From Shimia_B sp038528385 (GTDB lineage: Bacteria > Pseudomonadota > Alphaproteobacteria > Rhodobacterales > Rhodobacteraceae): a DNA stretch of 64,000 nucleotides. Under the pieces are notes generated by a model that did no database searches, had not been told where the DNA came from, and was given only the letters and a program-made list of their open reading frames with translations. The stretch spans positions 1 through 64,000 of the forward strand of contig JBCBET010000002.1 in NCBI GenBank assembly GCA_038528385.1. Reading direction: 5' to 3'. Both the position numbers and the translations under genes were made by a program. Shown one piece after another: positions 51,483-59,524 of this stretch (positions are counted from its first letter, which is position 1; each line of letters begins with the position of its first letter).

Positions 51483-51827
51483 GTGACCCGTATGATCGAT
51501 CAGTGGAGAGCCGCAGCAGACGATGCCGAGGATGGCGACGCCGGTGTCGTGCTCGAGACGCGCACGAAGACGAAGAAGCCGCCGCTCTACAAGGTGCTGA
51601 TCCTGAACGATGATTACACGCCCATGGAGTTCGTGGTCATGGTGCTGGAGCGGTTCTTCGGCATGACCCATTCCCAGGCGTTCGAGCTGATGCTCACGGT
51701 CCACAAGAAGGGCGTGGCGGTGGTGGGCGTCTTCTCCCACGAGATCGCGGAGACGAAGGTGGCGCAGGTGATGGATTTCGCCCGCCGTCACCAGCACCCG
51801 CTGCAATGCACGATGGAAAAAGAATAG
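51483..51827 (+). CDS. clpS: ATP-dependent Clp protease adaptor ClpS
   Basis: A 114-aa N-degron adaptor: KPPLYKVLILNDDYTPMEFV, then MVLERFF and AVVGVFSHEIAETKVAQV. The NDDYTPM and H-bearing helices form the N-end residue pocket that delivers substrates to ClpA. The start is GTG 51483 (GGGG upstream) or ATG 51492. It precedes an RsmC-like gene by 1 bp. Confidence 0.95.
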   Translation: MTRMIDQWRAAADDAEDGDAGVVLETRTKTKKPPLYKVLILNDDYTPMEFVVMVLERFFGMTHSQAFELMLTVHKKGVAVVGVFSHEIAETKVAQVMDFARRHQHPLQCTMEKE

Positions 51828-51828
51828 C

Positions 51829-52776
51829 GTGAGGCTTGGCCTTGCGCTGGACGAGGGGCTCGGGCTCACCGGGCCCGTTCTTGTGCGCCATCCCGCGCTC
51901 GACACCGATCTCTCCGCGCTGCCGGGTTGCGTCATCGAGACGCCGGATATTCGCGTGGCGGAGCAGTTCGGCGGAACCCATAGCGTGAACCCCGAAAACC
52001 ATGCGGAATACGCCGCCGTCCTCGTCGTCCTGCCCCGTTCGAAGGACCTCGCGCGCGATCTGATCGCCACCTCTTTCGTGCTCGCGCCGCGCGTGCTCGT
52101 GGACGGGCAGAAGACCGACGGCGTCGACAGCCTCTGGCGCGCGTGCCGGGAGCGGGCCGAAGTGGAGGGCAGCGTGACGAAGGCCCATGGCCGCCTCTTC
52201 TGGATGACCGGAAGCGCGGAGGCCTTCGCCGATTGGCTCTACGTCCCGCCGGACGCCTACGGCTTCACGCTGGCGCCTGGCGTCTTCTCCGCCGACGGGA
52301 TTGACCCGGGCTCCTACGCGCTGGCCGAGGTGCTGCCGCAGCGGCTCTCGGGCCGTGTGATCGACCTCGGCGCGGGGTGGGGCTATCTCTCGGCGGTGGC
52401 CGAGGCCAGGGGTGCCGACGCTATCGACATGGTGGAGGCGGACGCCACGGCGCTCGCCTGCGCGGAGGCCAATACGCAGAACACCACGCCCCATTGGGCC
52501 GACGTGACGCGCTGGCAGGCCCCTGAGAAGGCGCAGCATGTCATCATGAACCCGCCCTTCCACGCCGGCCGCAAGGGCACGCCAGAACTGGGCCAGGCCT
52601 TCATCGCCACCGCCGCCCGAAGCCTCCTGCCCTCCGGCACGCTCTGGATGGTCGCCAACCGCCACCTCCCCTATGAGGAGACGCTCGCGCGCCACTTCGG
52701 TCACGTGACGGAACTCAAGGGACCCCCCGGCACCGAGGGCTTCAAGCTCTTCCAAGCCACCCGACCGAAGCGCTAA
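51829..52776 (+). CDS. Class I SAM methyltransferase, RsmC-like
   Basis: A 315-aa protein with a degenerate N-terminal domain and a C-terminal catalytic domain. The SAM motif is RVIDLGAGWGYLSAVAEARG and the catalytic NPPF is in HVIMNPPFHAGRKGTPEL, as in RsmC/RlmG guanine-N2 methyltransferases of rRNA. The GTG start lies directly after the clpS stop. Confidence 0.87.
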   Translation: MRLGLALDEGLGLTGPVLVRHPALDTDLSALPGCVIETPDIRVAEQFGGTHSVNPENHAEYAAVLVVLPRSKDLARDLIATSFVLAPRVLVDGQKTDGVDSLWRACRERAEVEGSVTKAHGRLFWMTGSAEAFADWLYVPPDAYGFTLAPGVFSADGIDPGSYALAEVLPQRLSGRVIDLGAGWGYLSAVAEARGADAIDMVEADATALACAEANTQNTTPHWADVTRWQAPEKAQHVIMNPPFHAGRKGTPELGQAFIATAARSLLPSGTLWMVANRHLPYEETLARHFGHVTELKGPPGTEGFKLFQATRPKR

Positions 52777-52807
52777 GGTCCCCGGACGGGGCAGATTCGG
52801 GACAGCC

Positions 52808-53608
52808 ATGTCATTCTCCATCGCGGGTAAAACCGCCATCGTGACCGGGGCCGCCCACGGCGTCGGCCTCGCCATCGGTCAGCATTTCCTCGACGCCGGC
52901 GCCAATGTCATGTTCGCGGACATGGACGAGGACGCATTGAAGGAGCAGATCGGCGACCTGGTCTCCGACACCTCCAACGCGCAGCTCTACGCCGGCGACC
53001 TCCGGGAAAAGCTCACCGTCGCGAACCTCGTCTCCGCCACGCTCGACGCCTTCGACGAGGTCAATATCCTCGTCAACGCCGCGCGGCAGGTGATCCGGTC
53101 GGACCCCACGGACCCCGACGACGAGAGCATGACGCTCTGCCTCGAGCAGAACCTCATGTCCTCTCTCCGCCTCAGCCAGCAGGTGGCCAAGCGGATGATC
53201 AAGCAGGGCGAGGGCAAGGAGGGCAATATCGGCTCCATCGTCAACCTGAGTTCCATCGCCGCGCGATTCACGCAGCCGGAGCTCTTGGCCTTCTCCGTCT
53301 CCACCGCCGCGCTCGATCAGATGACGCGCTCGCTCGCCGTTGCCCTCGCCGATCACCGCATCCGGGTCAACGCCGTGGCCTTCGGCTCCGTCATGTCGTC
53401 CTTCCTCGAGGAGAAGATGGCCGAGCACAAGGATTACGGCGACACCATCCGGGAGGTGACGCCGCTCTCGCGCATTGCCTCCGCGCGGGAAGTGGCCGAG
53501 GCGGTGCAGTTCCTCGCCTCCGACGGCTCGGGCTTCATGACGGGCCAGATCATCACCGTCGATGGCGGGCGCACCCTCATCGATCCCGTCTCCGTCCCGG
53601 CGCACTGA
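52808..53608 (+). CDS. Short-chain dehydrogenase/reductase
   Basis: A 266-aa Rossmann oxidoreductase: TGAAHGVGLAIGQ cofactor loop (about 13-25), ILVNAARQV in place of NNAG, and the C-terminal FMTGQIITVDGGRTL. The catalytic Ser is in IVNLSSIAAR (about 141-150), but the expected YxxxK is replaced: the aligned LLAFSVSTAALDQM has Phe where Tyr is usual and no Lys four later. Loss or change of the catalytic pair is therefore likely. It precedes hemF. Confidence 0.82.
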   Translation: MSFSIAGKTAIVTGAAHGVGLAIGQHFLDAGANVMFADMDEDALKEQIGDLVSDTSNAQLYAGDLREKLTVANLVSATLDAFDEVNILVNAARQVIRSDPTDPDDESMTLCLEQNLMSSLRLSQQVAKRMIKQGEGKEGNIGSIVNLSSIAARFTQPELLAFSVSTAALDQMTRSLAVALADHRIRVNAVAFGSVMSSFLEEKMAEHKDYGDTIREVTPLSRIASAREVAEAVQFLASDGSGFMTGQIITVDGGRTLIDPVSVPAH

Positions 53609-53612
53609 GTTC

Positions 53613-53626
53613 TTGTCCTGGATCAA
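53613..53626. promoter_or_regulatory. FNR-like box upstream of hemF
   Basis: TTGTCCTGGATCAA differs from TTGAC-N4-ATCAA at one base and is centred about 70 bp before the hemF ATG, just after the SDR stop. An FnrL-type site here would fit oxygen control of a tetrapyrrole gene. Confidence 0.5.
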
Positions 53627-53689
53627 GGCGGCGCGGGGCTGGCGAGGCCAAAGAGGCTCTGGTAACCGTCAGGGCAGGGAGAGACGACC

Positions 53690-54583
53690 ATGACCGAAAT
53701 GTTTGACGACCGTAAAGTGCAGGCCGCCGCGTGGTTCCGCCGCCTGCGCGACGAGATCGTCGCCGCCTTCGAGGCGCTGGAGAACACCCAGACGACCGGC
53801 CCCTTCGCCGACCGGCCCGCAGGCCGTTTCGAGGTGACAGAGACCTCCCGCACCGCCGAGGACGGCTCGGATGCCGGCGGCGGGCTTATGAGTGTCATGC
53901 GCGGCGGCCGCGTCTTCGAAAAGGTCGGCGTCAACGTCTCCACCGTCTTCGGCACTCTGGGCGCACGCGCACAGGCCGCCATGGCCGCGCGGAAGGGCAT
54001 TCCCGGCATGGCCGAGGATCCCCGCTTTTGGGCCTCCGGCATCTCGCTTGTCGCCCACATGCAGAACCCGCACACGCCCAGCGTCCACATGAACACGCGC
54101 ATGTTCTGGACCCCGCACGCCTGGTGGTTCGGCGGCGGCTCGGACCTCAATCCGTGCATCGAGTACGACGAGGACACCGCCGATTTCCACCGTGTGCTCA
54201 AGGCCCATTGCGACCCCCACGGCGCGGGCGTCTACGACGAATACAAGGCCTGGGCGGACGAGTATTTCTACGTGCCCCACAGGAAGCGGGCCCGGGGCGT
54301 GGGCGGCATCTTCTACGACGACCGCAACACCGGCGACTGGGAGGCGGATTTCGCGCTGACGCAGGATGTGGGCCGCGCCTTCCTCCCCGCCTACCTGCCG
54401 CAGGTGGAAAAGCACCGCGACCAGCCGTGGAGCGAGGCCGACAAGGACGCGCAGCTCGTCCATCGTGGGCTCTACGCGGAGTACAACCTCGTCTATGACC
54501 GGGGCACGAAATTCGGCCTCGAAACCGGGCACGATGCCAACGCGGTGCTCATGAGCCTCCCGCCCCTGGCGAAGTGGGTCTGA
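53690..54583 (+). CDS. hemF: Oxygen-dependent coproporphyrinogen-III oxidase
   Basis: A 297-aa enzyme: GRVFEKVGVNVSTVFGTL, VHMNTRMFW, WWFGGGSDLNPCIEYDEDTA and GGIFYDD. It uses O2 to decarboxylate coproporphyrinogen III to protoporphyrinogen IX. GGGAGAGACGACC precedes the ATG. hemE and hemC are 5-7 kb away. It converges on galU with a palindrome between them. Confidence 0.96.
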   Translation: MTEMFDDRKVQAAAWFRRLRDEIVAAFEALENTQTTGPFADRPAGRFEVTETSRTAEDGSDAGGGLMSVMRGGRVFEKVGVNVSTVFGTLGARAQAAMAARKGIPGMAEDPRFWASGISLVAHMQNPHTPSVHMNTRMFWTPHAWWFGGGSDLNPCIEYDEDTADFHRVLKAHCDPHGAGVYDEYKAWADEYFYVPHRKRARGVGGIFYDDRNTGDWEADFALTQDVGRAFLPAYLPQVEKHRDQPWSEADKDAQLVHRGLYAEYNLVYDRGTKFGLETGHDANAVLMSLPPLAKWV

Positions 54584-54639
54584 CGCACAAGACGCCCCCG
54601 ACCTGACGTAATTCACGCCTCCAGCCTGACGAAACACAC

Positions 54640-54660
54640 GCCCCGGGCCTGACCCGGGGC
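54640..54660. repeat. Palindrome between hemF and galU (repeat D, copy 2)
   Basis: GCCCCGGG-CCTGA-CCCGGGGC: perfect 8-bp arms around a 5-bp core. The core and arm layout match the dnaX palindrome at 28982-29002. It lies in the 136-bp gap between convergent genes and may act as a factor-independent stop without a T-tract. Confidence 0.75.
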
Positions 54661-54719
54661 CTCTGCCGTCACAGAACCGTCCTGAAATTCCGAGTGCTCA
54701 CCCGCAGCGAAGCGCCAGC

Positions 54720-55616
54720 CTACTCTGCGGCGATGGCGGTGGGCGCGAGCTCGTCGAGCACGTGAGAGAGCTCCGGATCGGCGGCGGCGAGGTGCAGCGT
54801 GGCGCGCAGCATGCCGGCCTTTGATCCGCAATCGAATCTGATCCCCGAAAACTGGAACCCGGCGAGGCCCAGCGTCTCCGCCCCGCGGGAGATCGCGTCG
54901 GTGAGCTGGATTTCCCCGCCTGCACCGGGCGCTTGCGTGCGCAGCGCGTCGAAGACGCTCGCATCGAGGATGTAGCGCCCCACCACCGCTTCCCGGCTCG
55001 GTGCGGCGCTCGGCGCGGGCTTTTCAACCATCCCCGTCGCGGCGAGCGTGCGCCCGTCGCGGCCGGAGACCTCGAGGATGCCGTATTTCTTCGTCTCCTC
55101 CAGCGGCACCCGCATTGTGGCCACCATGTGTCCCGCGTCGCAGCCGGCATAGGCCGCGACCATCTCGCCGAGAGCGGGGGTCCCGAGGATCAGGTCATCG
55201 GGCAAGAGCACCGCAACCGGCCCGTCGAGGACGTGCGGCGCAGCCTGGAGCACCGCGTGGCCGAGGCCGAGCGGTTCGTGCTGCATGCAGAACACGACAT
55301 CGTCGTCTTCGGGGCAGAGGGCCGCGTCCTTCAGCTCCTCCGCGAGAACGTCCTTGCCTTTCCGCCGCAGGGACTGGCGCAGGCTCACATCGTCCATCAC
55401 GTGCCGCTCGATGGACGCCTTGTCCGGGTGGGAGACGAAGACGATCCGCTCCACGCCCGCGGCGCGGGCCTCGTCGATCGCGTATTGAATGAGCGGCGTG
55501 TCCAGAACCGGCAACAACTCCTTCGGCGTGGCCTTGGTGGCGGGGAGAAAGCGTGTCCCCATCCCGGCCACAGGAAAGATCGCGGTTCGGACGGATCTGG
55601 GATGATGGTTGTTCAT
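54720..55616 (-). CDS. galU: UTP-glucose-1-phosphate uridylyltransferase
   Basis: A 298-aa nucleotidyltransferase: AIFPVAGMGTRFLPATKATP, KELLPVLDTPLIQYAIDEA, VAVLLPDDLIL and RFDCGSKAGMLRAT. It makes UDP-glucose. The ATG at 55616 was chosen since GAGGAG lies 8 nt upstream, while GTG at 55622 is too close. It is divergent from the gpsA operon; UDP-glucose is a common donor for GT20 enzymes, though glucosylglycerol synthases are known to use ADP-glucose. Confidence 0.95.
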   Translation of the reverse strand: MNNHHPRSVRTAIFPVAGMGTRFLPATKATPKELLPVLDTPLIQYAIDEARAAGVERIVFVSHPDKASIERHVMDDVSLRQSLRRKGKDVLAEELKDAALCPEDDDVVFCMQHEPLGLGHAVLQAAPHVLDGPVAVLLPDDLILGTPALGEMVAAYAGCDAGHMVATMRVPLEETKKYGILEVSGRDGRTLAATGMVEKPAPSAAPSREAVVGRYILDASVFDALRTQAPGAGGEIQLTDAISRGAETLGLAGFQFSGIRFDCGSKAGMLRATLHLAAADPELSHVLDELAPTAIAAE

Positions 55617-55874
55617 CGGCACTGCTCCTCAGACTGAATGCTGCACTGCAACAATAACCTCTCTGCGTCAAAGTTCCGAAAACGACCGCCAGATGTCGCC
55701 AAATTACATGCCCGCTGCGCAAGGATTGGCCGGAGCGCTGAAATTTTGGGCGTTTGGCGAAGGCAGGGGCAGTTTTTTTCTCCGGCGGGAACCCTTTTTG
55801 CATGCGCGGCATTATATCGACTGTTAACGCAATCACTTTCCGCCGCACCCCGTCGCACCAGTCATGAGGTTTGC

Positions 55875-57014
55875 ATGAGGCATCAGCCCTTCCCAGAACA
55901 GCATCTGCCGTCCGCCGCGGCGCCCTATGCCCGTGTGGCCGTCATCGGAGCGGGGTCCTGGGGTACGGCCCTGGCCGCGACGCTCGCCAATGCCGGCGCG
56001 GAGACGCGACTCTGGGGGCGTACGGACGCGGTCATCGACGAGATCAATGCCCGCCACACGACGCCCTTCCTGCCGGGCGTGACGCTGCCCAAAAGCCTGC
56101 ACGCCGTGCATGAGATGCGCGGGGCACTCGCTGGTGCCGAGGCAGCGCTCATCGTCGTGCCGTCCCGCGCCATACGCTCGGTCGCGCGGCAGATCGCGGA
56201 ATATGCGGCCCCGGGCATCCCCATCGCCATCTGCGCCAAGGGGATCGAGGCCGAAACCGGCCTGCTCATGACACAGGTCGCCGAGGAGGAGCTGCCCGGC
56301 CATCCCATCGGCTGCGTCTCGGGCCCCACCTTCGCCGTGGAAACGGCCTTGGGCCACCCCACGGCGGCCACCTGCGCGTTCCCGTTCGCCTATGCCGACC
56401 GGCTCAAGCCCGCCGAGAGCCCCGCCGCGCGGTTCGCCGTCACGCTCACGACGGAGAGCTTTCGCACCTACATCTCCGACGACCTCGTGGGGGTGGAGAT
56501 CGGCGGCGCGGTGAAGAACGTCATCGCCATCGCCTGCGGGATGATGACCGGGGCGGGCTTTGCCGAAAACACCCGCGCGGCCCTCATCACCCGCGGCCTC
56601 GACGAACTGAAATCGCTGGCCGAGGCGCTCGGCGGGCGGCGCGAGACGGTGACCGGCCTCAGCGGCATCGGCGATCTCGCGCTCACATGTTCTTCGCCCA
56701 CGTCACGGAACATGTCGCTCGGTCAGCAGTTAGGACAGGGTGTACCGCGCGCGGACTGCTTCGAAGGGAAGCCCGTCGTCGTGGAAGGGGAGGTCAACGC
56801 CAAAAGCGTCACGGACCTTGCACGCTCCGTCGGCGTGACCATGCCCATCTGCGAAACCGTGCGCGCCATTCTTCACGACGGGGCCGATCTCGGTCCCGCT
56901 TTCGCCGCCCTCTGGGCCAGACCGATCGAAGCCGAACCGAAAGCCATGGACGTGGCCTTCACCCACCCGGCCTCGAACGAAGACATAGCAACACTTGCAG
57001 AAAGGATCTCATGA
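55875..57014 (+). CDS. gpsA: Glycerol-3-phosphate dehydrogenase [NAD(P)+]
   Basis: A 379-aa enzyme, about 50 longer than typical GpsA. The Rossmann motif is VAVIGAGSWGTALAATLANA (21-40); other blocks are ICAKGIE, VSGPTFAVE, the catalytic Lys in GGAVKNVIAIACGM, and GLSGIGDLALTCSSPTSRN. It reduces dihydroxyacetone phosphate to sn-glycerol-3-P. GAGGT precedes the ATG at 55875. It overlaps the phosphatase gene by 4 bp, so it probably supplies G3P for the glycoside made by this operon. Confidence 0.92.
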   Translation: MRHQPFPEQHLPSAAAPYARVAVIGAGSWGTALAATLANAGAETRLWGRTDAVIDEINARHTTPFLPGVTLPKSLHAVHEMRGALAGAEAALIVVPSRAIRSVARQIAEYAAPGIPIAICAKGIEAETGLLMTQVAEEELPGHPIGCVSGPTFAVETALGHPTAATCAFPFAYADRLKPAESPAARFAVTLTTESFRTYISDDLVGVEIGGAVKNVIAIACGMMTGAGFAENTRAALITRGLDELKSLAEALGGRRETVTGLSGIGDLALTCSSPTSRNMSLGQQLGQGVPRADCFEGKPVVVEGEVNAKSVTDLARSVGVTMPICETVRAILHDGADLGPAFAALWARPIEAEPKAMDVAFTHPASNEDIATLAERIS

Positions 57015-57796
57015 CCCGTCACGAGACATTCGACAGCCCCGCAACCGCCACCATCGCCGACAAGGATCTCGTGCTCGCCACGGATCTCGACGGCACCTTC
57101 CTCGGCGGCACCGATGAAGACCGCAAGAAGCTCTACAGCTTCATCGAGAACAACCGTTCGCGCGTCGGTCTCATCTTCGTCACGGGCCGCGATCCGGGGT
57201 TCATCAATGATCTCGTCCGCAAACGCGGCGTGCCGAAGCCCGACTTCGTCGTGGCCGATGTGGGCACGACCATCGCGGAGATGGGCGATGATTTCCACCT
57301 GCGCCCCATCGAGGAGCTCGAGGCCGAAATCGCCGAGAAGTGGAACGAGGCCAATGCCCGCGTGCAGGCTTCGCTGCACCACGCGAGCGGTCTGAAGCTC
57401 CAGAGCACCGGCTTCCGCTTCCGCGTGAGCTACGACATGGATCCGGGCCGCTTCGACCGCAAGGCGCTCGACATCGTGGCGGAGCTCGGGCTCGACGCGC
57501 TCGTGTCCGACGACAAGTATTTCGATGTCTTGCCGAAGGACGTCTCCAAGGGCCCGTCGCTCCTGCGCCTCCTGTCCCATCTGGACATCCGCAATGAACG
57601 CGTGCTCGTCGCCGGCGATACGCTGAACGATCTATCGATGCTCGCGCTGGGCCTTCCGGCGGTCGCCGTGGGCGGCTCCGAACCGGGCCTCATCAAGGAG
57701 CTCGAAGGTCACGACCATGTCCACATCGCCGACGGGATCGGCGTGGCGGGCATCGCCGAGGCCATCATCAAGAAAGAGATGTTCAAACCCGCCTGA
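57011..57796 (+). CDS. HAD-IIB phosphatase, likely glucosylglycerol-3-phosphate phosphatase
   Basis: A 261-aa HAD enzyme of the sucrose-phosphatase-like class: motif I LVLATDLDGTFLGGTDED (Asp25, Asp27), motif II LIFVTGRDPG, a cap domain, then motif IV VLVAGDTLNDLSMLAL. It resembles the phosphatase half of fused GgpPS proteins. It lies between gpsA (4-bp overlap) and the GT20 synthase (11-bp gap), which points to removal of phosphate from glucosylglycerol-phosphate. Confidence 0.8.
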   Translation: MTRHETFDSPATATIADKDLVLATDLDGTFLGGTDEDRKKLYSFIENNRSRVGLIFVTGRDPGFINDLVRKRGVPKPDFVVADVGTTIAEMGDDFHLRPIEELEAEIAEKWNEANARVQASLHHASGLKLQSTGFRFRVSYDMDPGRFDRKALDIVAELGLDALVSDDKYFDVLPKDVSKGPSLLRLLSHLDIRNERVLVAGDTLNDLSMLALGLPAVAVGGSEPGLIKELEGHDHVHIADGIGVAGIAEAIIKKEMFKPA

Positions 57797-57807
57797 GGAG
57801 GCTGCCC

Positions 57808-59316
57808 ATGTCGTCAGAGCTCGTCATCGTCTACCACCGGCAACCCTACGAGGAGGTCGAGGAAAACGGGAAGATCGTCTTCAAGGAGAACAAGTCTCCC
57901 AACGGGATCGTCCCGACGCTGAAGAGCTTTTTCGGCAGCGTGGATCACGGGGCCTGGATCGCCTGGAAGCAATCCGAGGATCGTGAAAACCCGGGCTTCG
58001 AGCGGAAGGTGGAGATCAACGACGCCTATGGCGCCTATACGGTCTCGCGCCTGCCGCTCACCGCTGAACAGGTGCGTGAGTTCTACCACGTCACCTCGAA
58101 GGAGGCCTTCTGGCCCATCCTTCACGCGTTCAAGGAACGCTACAATTACGACCCGGTCGATTGGCCGAACTTTCAGGAGGTCAACCGCCGCTTCGCCGAG
58201 GCCGCCGCCGAAGAAGCAGCGCCCGGCGCGCTCGTCTGGGTGCACGACTACAATCTCTGGCTCGTGCCGGGATACCTGCGCGAATTGCGCCCGGATGTGC
58301 GCATCGCGTTCTTCCACCACACGCCCTTCCCCTCGGCCGATATCTTCAACGTGTTGCCCTGGCGCAAGGAGATCATCGGATCGCTCCTCGCCTGTGACGA
58401 CGTGGGCTTTCACATCCCGCGCTACGCGTCGAATTTCGTGAGCGTGGCGCGGTCGCTCTTCGATGTGGATGTGAGCGAGCGGATGCGGGTGCCGGACAAA
58501 TGGATCAACGAGGGCACGGCCCTCACCGAGCGCTTCGTGCCCACCATCATCACGGGCGAAAACCGCAGCGTCGCCGTCAGCGTCACGCCCGTGGGCGTGG
58601 ACACGAAGTTCATCGACGAGAATGCCCGCTCGAAGGAGACGACCGATGCGCTGGAACGTCTGCTCAGCGACCTTGGCGGGCAGCGCCTCGTGCTCAGCGT
58701 CGGGCGCACGGATTACACCAAGGGCGGCGTGCAGCAGCTCGAAAGCTTCGAGCGGGTGCTCGAGGCCAATCCCGACCTTCGCGGCACGATCCGCCTGATG
58801 CATGTCTCCGTCAGCGCCAATCGCGGCATGACGGCCTATGCCGAAATCCAGAACGAGATCGAGGCCACCGCGGGCCGCATCAATGGCCGCTTCGGAACGC
58901 TCGAATGGCAGCCGGTGGCGCTCATCTCGCGTCCGATCCCCTTCACGGAACTCGTGGCCTATTACCGGGCCGCGGATGTGGCGTGGATCACGCCGCTGGC
59001 CGACGGGATGAACCTCGTCTGCAAGGAATTCGTCACGAGCCGCGTGGACGGGGACGGCGTGCTCGTCCTCTCCGAATTCGCGGGGGCGGCGGTGGAGCTC
59101 GAAGCGGCGCTGGAGACGAACCCCTTCTCGCACCGCTCTCTGGACAAGGTCATCCTGGAGGCGCTGGCCATGACGGAGGGCGAGCGCCGCGAGCGGATGT
59201 CGCGGCTCCGCAGTGCCGTGCTGGGCAACGATGTGCGCGAATGGGGCCCGGGTACGCTCAAGGTGCGCGGCCCGGCGCCGGTCCCTGATCCCCATGCGGC
59301 CACGGAGGCCGCGTAG
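57808..59316 (+). CDS. ggpS: GT20 glycosyltransferase, likely glucosylglycerol-phosphate synthase
   Basis: A 502-aa family 20 enzyme: VIVYHRQPYEEVEENGK, WVHDYNLWLVPGYLRE, FFHHTPFPSADIFNVLPWRK, LSVGRTDYTKGG and TPLADGMNLVCKEF. It is more like GgpS than trehalose-phosphate synthase OtsA at the N-terminus (VxxxRxPY rather than VSNR). The substrate would be a nucleotide-glucose and glycerol-3-phosphate. GAGGAGG precedes the ATG. A strong terminator follows. Confidence 0.83.
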   Translation: MSSELVIVYHRQPYEEVEENGKIVFKENKSPNGIVPTLKSFFGSVDHGAWIAWKQSEDRENPGFERKVEINDAYGAYTVSRLPLTAEQVREFYHVTSKEAFWPILHAFKERYNYDPVDWPNFQEVNRRFAEAAAEEAAPGALVWVHDYNLWLVPGYLRELRPDVRIAFFHHTPFPSADIFNVLPWRKEIIGSLLACDDVGFHIPRYASNFVSVARSLFDVDVSERMRVPDKWINEGTALTERFVPTIITGENRSVAVSVTPVGVDTKFIDENARSKETTDALERLLSDLGGQRLVLSVGRTDYTKGGVQQLESFERVLEANPDLRGTIRLMHVSVSANRGMTAYAEIQNEIEATAGRINGRFGTLEWQPVALISRPIPFTELVAYYRAADVAWITPLADGMNLVCKEFVTSRVDGDGVLVLSEFAGAAVELEAALETNPFSHRSLDKVILEALAMTEGERRERMSRLRSAVLGNDVREWGPGTLKVRGPAPVPDPHAATEAA

Positions 59317-59350
59317 GCCCTGGACCGCGCCACATGGCGAGAATGATGAA

Positions 59351-59377
59351 GGGGGCCCTGACGGGTCCCCTTTTTTT
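59351..59377 (+). terminator. Rho-independent terminator of the glucosylglycerol operon
   Basis: GGGGGCCC (59351-59358) pairs with GGGTCCCC (59363-59370; one G-U) around TGAC and is followed by seven T, 35 bp after the GT20 gene. Confidence 0.92.
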
Positions 59378-59439
59378 GTGTTCGGCGTTTGTTAAGCTTC
59401 GGCGGCGCTGCCTCGGACACGCACCCGGTATGCACAGGT

Positions 59440-59472
59440 TGTGTACGCGCTGTGTACGGGGTGTGTACGGCG
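59440..59472 (+). repeat. Three tandem 11-bp direct repeats
   Basis: TGTGTACGCGC, TGTGTACGGGG and TGTGTACGGCG follow one another without spacing (59440-59450, 59451-59461, 59462-59472). The period is about one helical turn. They lie past the ggpS terminator and 53 bp beyond the hemE stop, in a gap (59378-59524) with no gene. Confidence 0.9.
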
Positions 59473-59524
59473 CCTTTTGCGATCTTCGTCCCGAATTTGC
59501 TGCAAATCGACGGTAAGGTGCGGT

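Noticed and set aside
59378..59524. Chromosomal replication origin next to hemE, as in Caulobacter and Rickettsia
   Set aside because: No DnaA boxes (TTATCCACA type) or CtrA sites were seen, and the usual neighbours (rho, mnmE/mnmG, parAB) are absent. The 11-bp repeats are not DnaA boxes.
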